Below are positions 22,839 to 33,113 of a stretch of DNA of 64,000 nucleotides, piece by piece (positions within the stretch are counted from its first letter, which is position 1; each line of letters begins with the position of its first letter). The notes below the pieces were generated by a model. That model ran no database searches, was not told the DNA's origin, and worked only from the letters and a program-made list of their open reading frames with translations. The DNA comes from Marchantia polymorpha subsp. ruderalis (Eukaryota; Streptophyta; Marchantiopsida; Marchantiales; Marchantiaceae). The stretch lies in assembly GCA_037833965.1 (NCBI GenBank), contig AP031358.1, positions 16,004,001 through 16,068,000 on the forward strand, written 5' to 3'. The position numbers were made by a program, and so were the translations under genes.

Positions 22839-24337
22839 TGTGGTACCCCACTTTTGGCAATTTTGAGGAAATTAAAACATTTTTGGAAAACTGTACCTTG
22901 GCAGCATTGTAAATAGCCTTCGGTACATCAAAACAGAGTGAATCCGGAAGATCGCGGGGATTCTCGAGGGATCTTGTAGAATCTGGGATTTGGGGTGCCG
23001 CAGTAAGGGCAGGCACCACCCTCCCTGCGAGCTCCGCAGTTAGGATCTCTACGGCGCAAGGCGCAAAACCCGCCTTCGGAGGTTGCGTCCGCGGCTGTAG
23101 GGAAACCCTCCATAATTAGGTCAGCCCTCGGGCGCCTTGACCAAGTTAGGATCCCGTTGGAAAGAGCTCGACGCGCTGATTCCAACGAGCCCAAGAACGC
23201 TTGGAACGGACGAGGACTTAGGGAGTTATTGCTACTGGAAGAAACGGAGGCGGTCGCCTACGGCGGAAGGAGTTCGCCACCGGCGCGAATTCCGCCTACG
23301 CGGAAGGGGGAATCAAGTTTTGTCCTATGCGCGGGCGAAGGCGCTCGCCTGTGCACAGGCGAAGTAGGGTTAGGGAAGGCGCGAAGTCCGCCTACGCACA
23401 GGCGTTCGCCTGTGCACAGGCACTTCGGCGTCGGCGGGAAATCCGCCTTAGGCCCTAGAAATGCGCCTTGTGAGGTAGAAAGTGTACGACGCCTTCCGCG
23501 CCAGCGCAGCGCCACGTACGTCGGAAGAGCCGCCAGAGTAATCCAATCGGTACGGACCATGCGGACGGCACGGGTGGATGCGCTCTTGGACGGACGGAGT
23601 TGCGGCGGCGGAAGCGCCGACGGAGAGACAAGGAACGGACAGACTGGACGGAGACGGCTGACCACGGTCAACGCCTTCCGCGCCAGCGCAGCGCCGCGGA
23701 CGGAATTCGCCTGCGCACAGGCGAACGCATGTGCACAGGAGGATGTTCAAGTTCCGCACCGGCGGAGAATCCGCCGAGGCTCCTGCCTGCGCACAGGCAG
23801 GAGTTGAATTTTTGTCCGACATGCGGACACACGCGTCAAGGCAGAGGGAGATTGGCCGAGGGGCGGTATGAACAAGTGTACCGCGCAAGGCGGAAAACTC
23901 GCCTTCGGCGCTACGCCCCCATGTCCGCAGGGTGACACGCTCGCGGAGTTCAAATCCGCCAATTTGAGCGTGAGAGTTTAATCGACGACGGCGGAGCGTG
24001 AAGCCGCGCGTGAGAGCGAAGACCGTTCCAGCGTACAGCCGGCGCGGCCATCAAGTGAGACGTTCTTCACGACCAAGAGCCGACCATGACCTTCGACCGG
24101 GCGGCGGAGAACGTCCCATTCTTGAATTCGCGATTCCAATCTCTTGTGCGCGCTGCGCGCATCCATCTGCTGGCTGCGGAACATTCTCGACGTCGTCGCA
24201 CAGGAGATTTCTTGTTGATTGAGGGAGAAGTGAGTGCGCGTGATTTGGAATTGAGGGCGATTAGAGTTTGCCGAGAGAGAAAGAAACGCGGGCAGTGCAG
24301 AAGTAGAATGAGCGGGCGAGCGAACCCCAGGAACGCA

Positions 24338-27232
24338 ATGACGAGACCGAGCAGATTGCGGATGGTGCCACTTCGCCTGCCGCAGAACGGGTTGCGCGCT
24401 TTTGAGGAGCGCTTAATAGCAAGAAAGCTCGATTTCTTGCTATGGGGATGGAATTACATCTGTGCGAATATGGTGCGCGAGTGGCTAGAGCCACAGGGAC
24501 CACCCTCGCGCGGATTGCGTCCGCATGTTGACCGGTGGACAGTCCAAGATTGGGCGCAGGCGTTGGGAAGATGTGCTGGCATGCCAGGGCATCTCCTTTT
24601 CGACAGCGAGAGCATCAAGGTGACCAAGCAAGAAGAGGCGCAATTTGTGGAGCTGTTCAAGACCGGGAGGTCTACCAAGAATGGGTACAGGACCCGTGAT
24701 TACAAGGATCGATTTCGCCGGACTTTGTCCGCGGCGCTGATGCAATTACTGCAGCCGCACCGCGCCTGCTACATCACATTGTGGCAGGTCTCTTTTGTGG
24801 AGTGCGTCATCGAGGGAACTCCAATTCACTGGGCGAGCATCCTGCACAGGGTGATGCGACAGCACGCATTTGAGGAGAAGGGGGGAACTCTAAACCATCT
24901 TTCTCCTTTCCTCATCAATTTTTATCGACAGCGGAATTGTTTGACAGCGGCGGAGCTTGAACATTTTCCGCCATTGTCCATCGACCATCCCGGGAAGTAT
25001 GTGCGGGAGAACGAGGTCGATACTGATGCAGAGGAGTCACCGACTTCGACCCCATCAAGACGGAGGGACGAAGGGAGACACACCCCTGCAGCGCGAGTGC
25101 CGCGGAAGCGGCGATGGAGGGAAGAGTCCGAAGAGGAGCAGCATCAAGAACCCTCTGCTCCCATTCGACCGCGGCCGCTGTGCGAGCCATACAGCCGGCC
25201 GAAGCAGAAGGCACGCAGACTGGTGTTACCAGCTGACAGTGCAGACACGGCGACGATTGCGACGGAGATAGGAAGTGCGTCGCCAGAGAGGCGAGAGGAA
25301 GCGCGGACGACCGCAGGAGCGACGGGCCACGCTGCAACCTCGTCGGGAGAGAGCCCGCCTACGGGCCAAGGGCCTCCGGAGTTACCACGTGCGATGCGGA
25401 CAGATGTTCCGTTTGCGCACAGGAGAACCTCCGCGGACGGACGAGCCTCCGCGGACCGGCGAACACAAGTGGACGTGGATCTACGCTTACGCGTGGGAAG
25501 GAGCAGTCCGCCTGTGCACAGGCGCTCACCTGTGCACAGGTCGCCTGTGCACAGGACACCTCCACACGTGCCGCCTGTGCACAGGCAAGAATCACCCCCG
25601 TTCCAACGTAGGAAGGGGAAGGAGCCGGCGGAAGAACCGCCTACGAGACACCGGCCCTCGGGGCCAGACCCTCCGGCGCACCACGCGCCGCAATTTGCGC
25701 CTTCGGCGCCAGGGCCTTCGAGCCGAGGAGATACGAGCAGAGAGCGTGCGGAGGCCGCACCATCGGCGGGAAGTCCGCCGATAGATGCGCCTTCGGCGGT
25801 AGGGCCTATAGGCCAAGGAACAACGGGCGTGCGGCCCCCGGCCATGTCGCCTTCGGCGATAGATGTCCGCGGCGCTACGCCTGCGGCGGACAAGGCGCCG
25901 GCAAATGCGCCTGCGCACGGGCCGGGCACAGCCCCCACGGACCGATCAAGGGAGCAGCAGACGGAGGAGCGGAGTGACTGTCCGCGGGATGAAATCTCGA
26001 TGCGCGATGCGCAATCCAACCCCGCGCAGCCACCCTCCGCTCAATCGCTTTCGGCGGCGGACGACGGCGACAGAGAGAATGCGGTAGGCAATCAACAAGC
26101 GAGAGACGGGGATGCCGCGCGGGTACATTCGCCTTCCGCCTTAGACATTTTGGCGACGAGCAGCGAGGCTGCAGCCGTGCCTTCGCAGGCAGCACACGTC
26201 GACGACGTGCAGCCCCACTTGGGGCAATCGCCGACGCAATCAATGGCGACTGAAATTCTCCACTCGGATGATGACGACGGAGGCTCCACGGAAGAAATGT
26301 CAGGAGCAGAAGACACCGAGGAGGAGGAGGAGGAAATTGTTGGAGCGCCGGCGGCGGCGCTCTCTGAGCAGGTGATTCCGTTGCTGCGGTACTTGGATCG
26401 CAAGGTCGATAAATACGCCGACCCACTCCAGCCGGGATCTTACATCGAGTTAGTGCGCAGGCGGACTCGCACTAAAGTCCACACCAGCAAGCTATTAGCT
26501 AGAGTGGACCAGGAGTTGAGGGACTTGAAGGAGAAGCATGAGTGCTTGTGGGGTCAGTACAAGCTTAATCAGAAATTCTACAAGCACACCGAGAAGATGA
26601 AGGATGAGAAACTGGGCGAGCTCACTAAGGAGCAGGTGAAGGTCAAGGAAGCACTCAACTCTGAGCAGGCCCAGAATCGGATTTTGTCAGAGGAGCTCGT
26701 GCGACAGACGCGGTTGTTGGAACAATGTCAGCTCGCACGGCAGGCGGATGAAGAGTTAATCCGCAGGTTGCAGTCGGAGTGTGGCGAATTGAGAGCGCAA
26801 CGTGCTGAAGCCGAATCGCAATTAGTGATAATTGAAGAGGATCGCAGGAAGGAGGCGGATCGCACGAAGGTGGAGACGGCGAGGCGAGTCGCCCACTGTC
26901 TCAAGGGCTACGCCCACTGGGAAGTGAAGGCGCAGGAGAAACTCACACTGCGTGAGTTTGAATTGCGCGCAGCCGGGTTGTTGTCAGGCGACAGTAGGAG
27001 TCGGCGGAAGGTAGCGAAGAAGCTCGAGGCCTTTCTGTCGAAGGCACAGGATACCATGTCCACCCTCGAAGGGGAGGTGTCCGCGGCGTTGCAGCGGTTG
27101 GGACTGCGCAGTCGAGCCGCGAGTTTGGAAGAGTGGCAGGGTAGGGAGTTAGTGCGCGGCAGTCGGCCGCGCCGGAGACGCAGTACAGGTTCCGCGGAGT
27201 GTAGTGTAGCGTGGTTCCGTGCAGGCGTGTAG
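24338..27232 (+). CDS. LTR-encoded coiled-coil protein, family A (intact)
   Basis: The frame is open from an upstream ATG at 24086 (1048 codons). I prefer the ATG at 24338 because it aligns with the family B start, with a shared AACGCAATG context; this gives 964 residues. Residues 1-220 form a conserved domain (LDFLLWGWNY, NGYRTRDYKDRFRR, GTPIHWASILHRVMRQHA, GGTLNHLSPFL). A long Pro/Arg/Ala linker follows, with APSA units encoded by GCGCCTTCGGCG and four PVHR units encoded by CCTGTGCACAGG. Next come an acidic patch (DDDDGGSTEEMSGAEDTEEE), a coiled coil of about 200 residues, and a basic tail (RPRRRRSTG). No transposase, polymerase or protease motif is visible. The function is unknown; nucleic-acid binding or particle-related roles are guesses. 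The stop lies 37 bp upstream of the LTR TATA box. Confidence 0.75.
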   Translation: MTRPSRLRMVPLRLPQNGLRAFEERLIARKLDFLLWGWNYICANMVREWLEPQGPPSRGLRPHVDRWTVQDWAQALGRCAGMPGHLLFDSESIKVTKQEEAQFVELFKTGRSTKNGYRTRDYKDRFRRTLSAALMQLLQPHRACYITLWQVSFVECVIEGTPIHWASILHRVMRQHAFEEKGGTLNHLSPFLINFYRQRNCLTAAELEHFPPLSIDHPGKYVRENEVDTDAEESPTSTPSRRRDEGRHTPAARVPRKRRWREESEEEQHQEPSAPIRPRPLCEPYSRPKQKARRLVLPADSADTATIATEIGSASPERREEARTTAGATGHAATSSGESPPTGQGPPELPRAMRTDVPFAHRRTSADGRASADRRTQVDVDLRLRVGRSSPPVHRRSPVHRSPVHRTPPHVPPVHRQESPPFQRRKGKEPAEEPPTRHRPSGPDPPAHHAPQFAPSAPGPSSRGDTSRERAEAAPSAGSPPIDAPSAVGPIGQGTTGVRPPAMSPSAIDVRGATPAADKAPANAPAHGPGTAPTDRSREQQTEERSDCPRDEISMRDAQSNPAQPPSAQSLSAADDGDRENAVGNQQARDGDAARVHSPSALDILATSSEAAAVPSQAAHVDDVQPHLGQSPTQSMATEILHSDDDDGGSTEEMSGAEDTEEEEEEIVGAPAAALSEQVIPLLRYLDRKVDKYADPLQPGSYIELVRRRTRTKVHTSKLLARVDQELRDLKEKHECLWGQYKLNQKFYKHTEKMKDEKLGELTKEQVKVKEALNSEQAQNRILSEELVRQTRLLEQCQLARQADEELIRRLQSECGELRAQRAEAESQLVIIEEDRRKEADRTKVETARRVAHCLKGYAHWEVKAQEKLTLREFELRAAGLLSGDSRSRRKVAKKLEAFLSKAQDTMSTLEGEVSAALQRLGLRSRAASLEEWQGRELVRGSRPRRRRSTGSAECSVAWFRAGV
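25509..25588 (+). repeat. CCTGTGCACAGG palindrome cluster (PVHR units)
   Basis: Four perfect 12-bp palindromes lie in the linker-coding part of A1, each read as Pro-Val-His-Arg. The homologous clusters have two units in A2 (37460-37508), four in A3 (50092-50170) and five, one mutated, in A4 (58946-59042). Confidence 0.85.
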
Positions 27233-27268
27233 CGTAGTGCAGTGTAGTGTTAGGTAGGGCTTAGAAGG

Positions 27269-27277
27269 TATAAAATA
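27269..27277 (+). promoter_or_regulatory. LTR TATA box (A1)
   Basis: TATAAAATA lies 37 bp after the stop codon of the A frame and is followed by the hairpin CCAGGCGTTTTGCCTGG (27281-27297). It defines the frame as U3-encoded. Confidence 0.6.
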
Positions 27278-27467
27278 GTTCCAGGCGTTTTGCCTGGGGT
27301 TCTTTCCCATCAGAAGTGCAGATCAGGAACCCATTTCCTTTGCGTGTTTGTGTCCTTGAGTTCTGTCACCACGCACGAGGAGTTACAACTTAGCGTTCCG
27401 CATTTTGTAGCTGAAGGCCTTCGGCCGAATGTTCAGAGCTAGTACATTGGTTAGAGACTTGAGTAGT

Positions 27468-30400
27468 TGTAATAACCCACCAAAGGCTAAAACTGCAGTA
27501 TGGTGGTAAAAAGATCGAACCCACAGGGACAGAGGCAACACACAGAGTAAAAGTGTCACATTTAACAGACTTTTGGTAGAGTTTGAATTCTAGGCGACTG
27601 TCACTCCCAGAAATACTGCAGTGCTCGACTCGGAGGCCCGACTCGGAGGAGGATCTCAACTCGGAGGATGCTCGGAGGATGCACGGTACAGCTTGGTCAC
27701 TCAACACACACACACACACCTGAAACTGGCAAAAAGCACAACTCGGAGGTCGGTCAGGACCTCCGCTTCGGATTTCAGGAGGAAAGTGTCTCGCAAGTTC
27801 ACTCAGAGGTTCTGCAGGAAGTGCCTCCCACTCCGGCTTTTACTGCCCTTCCGCCAGGAACTAGCGGGGGTACCCGGACTGGACTTCTCACTTCGGAACG
27901 AAGCCTCTACGTACGCCGTGGACGTCACCCTCGACTATCACACAAAACGCAGGGAGTGCAGACCCGACTGAGAACTTACTGAAAACACGATCCAGTAACA
28001 CACACACAACCTGAATTACAAACCAAGGTTTACACGAAGTAATGAAACTTCACATTGGCATTCAGGGGAAACTTCCCGTAGGAGTACAATCAGGATATGT
28101 CACTCGAAGGAGTAAGGGGGAACTGTTCAAGTATCTAACTCGCAGCCGGCTCTGAGTATCAGAAATCACCCGCAGGTGCAGATCCGCACTACTCAAGTCT
28201 CTAACCGGGTACTAGCTCTGAACATTCAGCCGAAGGCCTTCAACTACAACATACGGTAACTTCGCTATGCTGCAGCTTCTCTACGTGGTGCCAGGACCAA
28301 AATGCACAAACACGCCAAGAAAGTGAGTTCCTGATCTGCACTTCCGAAACTGGAAGAGTCCCAAGGCAAAACGCCTTGATCTACTTTATACTCTCAAAAG
28401 ATCCTAACTAGCACTACGCTATCCTATCTACCACTCGCAGCATCTGCGCGAAACCAAACTACTCTACTGCACTCAGCAGATCCGGTGCTGCGCCTCCTGC
28501 GCGCCGGACTGCTCCGCTTACTGTCTCTACCTTGCCAGTCTTCCGACCGGCTGCGTAACCCCAGGCGTCGGAGCGCTGTGGTGACTTCCGACTGCAAGTG
28601 CGCCATAGTGTCGCGCGCACCCGACAAGAAAGTTTCTAATTTTCTTGCCACTCGCCGCCGACTCCGACTATCACCCTCCGTCAATGCCGCCGCCCTAAGC
28701 TCGAACTCCCGGAGTGTGACCCTCTCTTGAGCTGCCACCTCCCAATGGGTGTATCCGTTTAGACAACGAGTCACCCGTGCCGTCAACTCTCCTCGTACCC
28801 TGCAGCTGCTCTCCACCTCTGCCAGCTGCATTTCTAAATCTGCACGTTGTGCCCTCAAATCCGAGCACTCGGTTTGCAAGTTGCACAACAACTCCTCATC
28901 CTCCTTGCGGGCTCGTTGACTTTCCTCTAAGGCGCGCGTCTGGCGCGCAAGCTCGGCTGCTAGGACTTTGTTCTGTCTCCGCTCCTCCTGCAGTTCCGAC
29001 TCGATCTTTGCCCGTATTAGTTCGGCCTCCGCCTGACTCTTCGTCGCCGCATCCTCCTTCTGCTGCTGCAAGGCTTGGTACAGCTTCTGGGTGACCGCCA
29101 GGTGTTGTCGGAGGGCGGTGTTCCTATCCACATATACTCCGCATCTAGAGGCCCACCTTGCCACCTTGCTCCTCGTCCTTCGCCTGATTGTCTCCACATA
29201 AGACTGCGGTTTTAAGGCACTTGCGTATTTGGATGTCTTGCGATCCAGATATCGCAGGAGTGGAACTATCTGTTCGCACAGCACCCCTGTTGGCGTTTTC
29301 TGCACCGAATCCTCTTCTTGCTCTTCCGAGCTCGTCTCATCCTCAGTCTCGAGGATTTCAGTCGCCACCGAATCCCTTGGCGACTCCCTGGAACTGTGGC
29401 GCGCAGCAGCTTCTGCTGCGACTGCTGCTCCACTGCCTGCTAAAATATCCAGGGCAGTGGGAGATCCCACTGCTTGAGCCCCTGTTCCGGCTCGATCTTC
29501 GGTTTGTGAAGGGGTCGACGCCGCAGTGACTTTTGTCACTCTTGCACCGCCCGCTTCTGCTGCCTGTCCTTCCGGCGCAATCTGCGCGGAAGGTGTTCTT
29601 GCTGAAGGTGCGTCCGCCGAAGGCGTCCGCACACTGGTCGTTGGCTCCATCCGTCTCGCAGTCGGCGAATCCGGCTGACTCTCTGTTGTCCGACTCGCAG
29701 TCGGCCGACCAGCAGTTGTCCGACTGGGAGTCGGATACACCCTGCGCGTCTTGACTCCACTTGGCCTGTTTGCTGGTGGCGTTCTTTCAGAAGTGCCTTC
29801 CGCCGAAGACGACCCTCTAAGGATTGTTGGCTCGTCAGCCAAACTCTCTTCCGCTTCCGGCCTGCTGTCCGGTTCAACGCGCCGTTCAGTTGGCCTTCCT
29901 TCCGCTTGTCGACCTTCAGTCATCCGACTCGCAGTCGGCCGGCTGTCAGTCCTTCCATCTCCTCCCGAAGGCCGTGGTGCCTTCTGTGCAGAGGTTTCTG
30001 CCGTCTTCCCTAGGACCTGAGCAATTATCTCTTCCTGCGTGAGATTCCGCCGGGTCGGAGTTCGCCTGGTCTCCTCAGTAACAGTTGGCATTCTGCGTGC
30101 CCTCTGTTTTGGTCGACTATGAGGCTCGGGGGTGGGCCGACCACGAGTCGGCGCAGCTGGTACTTCCGGCTGCTTGTCCTCAGGTCTCTCATCCCACTTC
30201 CGCTTGCGCGGAATGCGCTCACTTCGACGTTCTTCTGCTGCTCTGGCTGGAGCCGGAGCCGGAGGCGTGCTGGTAGGTTCCTCGTCCGGATCCGTGTCTA
30301 CTTCGGCCTCCCTCGAATATCTACCTGGATAAGACCGACTCAGCTGCGGAAACCGAGTTTTCTCAGCATTCGTCAAACATCCCATCGCCCGGTAAAACAC

Positions 30401-32333
30401 GATTAAGTAAGGCGATAGATGATTGAGCGTTCCTCCCCTCTCTTCTTGCGCATGTTGGCGCGTCACCTTCCACAGGAGTCGTGCCCAATGCACCGGAGCT
30501 CCTGACAACACTAGCTCCACGAACTCTACCTGCCAACCATGCATGTAAGCGGTCTTGGTCGGCTGCAATATCTGCAGCAATGCTGTCGCGACATTTCTCC
30601 ACAATCGATCCTTGTAATCCCGAGTCCGGAAACCGTTCTTGGGATGTCTAGCCACCTTGAAGAGCTCATTGTAAGAGACTTCTTCCTCCTGGGACACTTT
30701 CACGCTGTCGGCCTCGAAGAGGAGATCCCCTTCCTCGCCGGCACACCTGCCCAACACCTGCGCCCAATTGCAAATTTCCCATCTCTCTGGGTGTGGGCGA
30801 AATCCGCGAGAAGGCTTGTGTCTCTCTTGCAGATACTCGCGCACCATCTCCGGACACGTCCAATTCCACCCCCAGAGGAGAAAATCGAGCTTCAGCCTCG
30901 TCAGCACATCTTGAAATGCGCGTAGACCGATCTGCGGCACCCTGAGTGGAGACACTCGCAGTTGGGGAACCTTCGACATTGCGTTGCCTGCACACACAAA
31001 CGTTCTCCCTTTCGCTCACTCTCTCACAATCGCCACTGCGCGTCGGCCACTCAAGCACTGACTGCTCACTCTCTCTGCGCTCGTTCAAGATCGCTACTCC
31101 CAATTCTTTCAAGGTCCGCCAAGATCCTTGTGCAACTCGTCTCCGCACTCTCTACTCTCACTGCAGGTCGCTCCGCCCTTCCGCGTAATCTTGGAACTGG
31201 AAATCGCAAAGTCAAGAATGAGAGAATGAGACTGGAGCGCAGTCTTTTCTTCTCCGATTTCAAGAACGTCCAACGTTCTTACTGGTTGCAACGTATGCAG
31301 CCGGCTATACGGCTTAACGGTTCGCCCTTTGCATGCGCGAATTCACGTCTCCGCATTGCGCGCATTCGCATGCTTAAACGTTGAATTCTCCCGCCGCCGC
31401 CACCTTCCGGACTCGAGTCCGCTGCAGGGTATACGTCGGCCCTGTTGTCTTTTCCTAACCCGCCCTTCTCCGGAGGCGTGTCGCCGCTGGCGCGTTCATT
31501 ATCCGTCGGCGCCTTGCTGGAGGCGCACATCCAGCCGGAGCGAATTACGCCGGCGCGCAGTCGTACCGCCTATTTTGTCCTTTATGCCTCGTCCGTTGCT
31601 GCCAGCGCATATCCGTCAGCGCAACTCATGCCAGCGCATCCGGCCGTCAGCGCCACGTCGGAGGCGTACATCCGACCGGCGCTTTCCTTCCATGAACAGC
31701 CGCCAAGGGCGCTTCCGACTCTGAGTTGGTTTCCTCCTGTGAGCGCGTGATTCCGCCGAAGGCGCATCGCCGAGGGCGTACGGGAATCCTTTCCGGCTGT
31801 GAACCCTAGCGCGAACGGCGCATGTCCGGCTACGAGTTTTCCGACGCTCATAACTTCTCCATTCCTGATCCATCTCCGGCGCTCTTGGACTCGTTAGAAC
31901 GAGCGTCCCGAGCTCTTCCTAATGCAACTTCAACCAACTGGATCTACCGTGTATCCCGATTGTTATGAAGGTTTTCCCTTTCCGCGCTAGCGGCGCTTCG
32001 CCGAAGGCGCACTCATGGTCGGATGCCTTTAGAGGTCCGGGCCCTTCTCCTGACGTCTTTAGCAAAACCTCCTCCTGAGGTGTCTGCGCCGGAAGCGTAG
32101 CTTCCTTATACGCTAGAGGCGCGTGAGTAGAGACACCTCAAAAAGAAGCTTTTGCCGAAGGCGCCGAAGACGTTGGCGTTGGTACATCCGACTACGTGAT
32201 TCTTTGTGCCCTCGTGACGATCTCATCAATCCACTCTATTTAGCGTACCCTTCTCTAGCTACAAACACTGCTTTGGTACTAGTTTTCTAAAATTGTTTAA
32301 ATTCTGCAAAAAAACAAAAAGTGGGTTACCACA
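27468..32333 (-). mobile_element. Solo LTR B1 (minus), inserted in A1
   Basis: On the minus strand it starts TGTGGTAACCCAC and ends GTGGGTTATTACA. It is flanked by GTAGT (27463-27467 and 32334-32338). The length of 4866 bp matches the 5' LTR of element G (4867 bp). A1 resumes exactly after the duplication. It contains the intact B frame and its TATA box, and no retrotransposon internal domain. Confidence 0.9.
28424..30979 (-). CDS. LTR-encoded coiled-coil protein, family B (intact, 851 residues)
   Basis: The start is at 30979, in context AACGCAATGTCG, eight bases after a GTGTGTGCAG acceptor-like site; the frame is also open six codons further upstream. Layout as in family A: N-terminal domain (residues 1-215; LKLDFLLWGWNW, SRGFRPHPERW, GFRTRDYKDRL, GGTLNHLSPYL), a Pro/Ser/Thr/Arg linker rich in PTASRTTE-like units from CCGACTGCGAGTCGG repeats, an acidic TEDETSSEEQEED patch, a coiled coil (about 570-800), and a basic RRRRSTGSAE tail shared with A. 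About half identical to A over the N-terminal domain. This is the only complete intact B copy in the window. The function is unknown. No signal peptide or membrane segment is visible. Confidence 0.75.
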   Translation of the reverse strand: MSKVPQLRVSPLRVPQIGLRAFQDVLTRLKLDFLLWGWNWTCPEMVREYLQERHKPSRGFRPHPERWEICNWAQVLGRCAGEEGDLLFEADSVKVSQEEEVSYNELFKVARHPKNGFRTRDYKDRLWRNVATALLQILQPTKTAYMHGWQVEFVELVLSGAPVHWARLLWKVTRQHAQEERGGTLNHLSPYLIVFYRAMGCLTNAEKTRFPQLSRSYPGRYSREAEVDTDPDEEPTSTPPAPAPARAAEERRSERIPRKRKWDERPEDKQPEVPAAPTRGRPTPEPHSRPKQRARRMPTVTEETRRTPTRRNLTQEEIIAQVLGKTAETSAQKAPRPSGGDGRTDSRPTASRMTEGRQAEGRPTERRVEPDSRPEAEESLADEPTILRGSSSAEGTSERTPPANRPSGVKTRRVYPTPSRTTAGRPTASRTTESQPDSPTARRMEPTTSVRTPSADAPSARTPSAQIAPEGQAAEAGGARVTKVTAASTPSQTEDRAGTGAQAVGSPTALDILAGSGAAVAAEAAARHSSRESPRDSVATEILETEDETSSEEQEEDSVQKTPTGVLCEQIVPLLRYLDRKTSKYASALKPQSYVETIRRRTRSKVARWASRCGVYVDRNTALRQHLAVTQKLYQALQQQKEDAATKSQAEAELIRAKIESELQEERRQNKVLAAELARQTRALEESQRARKEDEELLCNLQTECSDLRAQRADLEMQLAEVESSCRVRGELTARVTRCLNGYTHWEVAAQERVTLREFELRAAALTEGDSRSRRRVARKLETFLSGARDTMAHLQSEVTTALRRLGLRSRSEDWQGRDSKRSSPARRRRSTGSAECSRVVWFRADAASGR

Positions 32334-33113
32334 GTAGTTCGGAACTGCACCGACGGGTGACTGCCGATGCTCAGAGCCAGTGACTAGTTAGATACTTGAA
32401 CAGTTTCGCCCCTACACCTTCGAGTGTTTCTTTCTGATTGTACTCCTTTGGGATTTTTCCCCTGAATGCCAAAGTGAAGTTTTGCTACTTCGTGTAAGCC
32501 TTGGTTGTAAATTCAGGTTACGCTGCAGCAGGTGCCTTGAGGGTAACCCCTGTAGTATTTCTGGGAATGACAAGTGCCTGAGAATTCAAACTCTTCAATA
32601 GACTGTTGTTGTGTTACTGGAATGTTTCACAGTGAGTCCTTCAGTGTGGACCTGTGTTCTCTGCGCGTTTTGTGAGTTGAGAGTGTTGTTCACCGCGTCT
32701 GAGTGACTTCGATCCGAAGTAGGTAGTCCAAACCGGGTTTCCTACACTAGCAGCAAGCTAGTGGAAGTGTTGTAAAAGCCGGAGTTGGAAGTCACTACCC
32801 GCAGCTTCGCCGAGTGTGCTCGCGAGAGACTTTCCCCCTGAAATCCTGAAGTAGAGGTCCTAACGGATCTCTGGGTTGTGTTTCTGTAGTTTCAGGTGTG
32901 TGTGTGTGTGTGTGTTACGCTGCACTGTGCGACCTCCGAGTGCGCTCCGAGTGGACACTTGCAGTATTTCTGGGAGTGACAGTTGCCTGAGAATTCAAAC
33001 TCCTCAATAGTCTGTTAAAACGTGACACTTTGTACCCTGTGTGTTCCTCTGTCCCTGTGGGTTCGACCTTTCTACCACTATATTGCAGTTTTAGCCTTTA
33101 GTGGGTTATTACA

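Larger units (their letters stand above)
22839..33113 (+). mobile_element. Solo LTR A1, with solo LTR B1 nested inside
   Basis: It starts TGTGGTACCCCAC and ends GTGGGTTATTACA, flanked by GTACG (22834-22838 and 33114-33118). Without B1 and one copy of its duplication it is about 5404 bp. The order is: a 5' region rich in palindromes, the long reading frame (24338-27232), a TATA box (27269), R/U5 with two copies of a 60-bp block (about 32551-32607 and 32962-33017), a GT microsatellite, and the terminus. There is no primer-binding site, polypurine tract or internal region, so it is LTR-only. Homology with B, which is a proven LTR in element G, identifies A as an LTR. Confidence 0.87.

Noticed and set aside
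23157..23807. Open frames of 140-270 codons in the 5' part of A LTRs (also 39080-39853, 51717-52418, 60614-61724)
   Set aside because: They differ in frame, strand and length between otherwise similar copies and consist of low-complexity Arg/Pro/Ala from palindromic repeats. They are not conserved as protein.
25509..25588. Regular palindromic repeats resembling a CRISPR array
   Set aside because: Units are 12 bp, spacers are irregular and part of a reading frame, and the DNA is from a plant nucleus.
27468..32333. Interpretation of B1 as a cut-and-paste DNA transposon because of its inverted termini and single gene
   Set aside because: The same unit is placed as LTR on both sides of G's internal region with primer site and polypurine tract, and the encoded protein shows no recognisable transposase catalytic motif. 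Kept only as an alternative in the findings.
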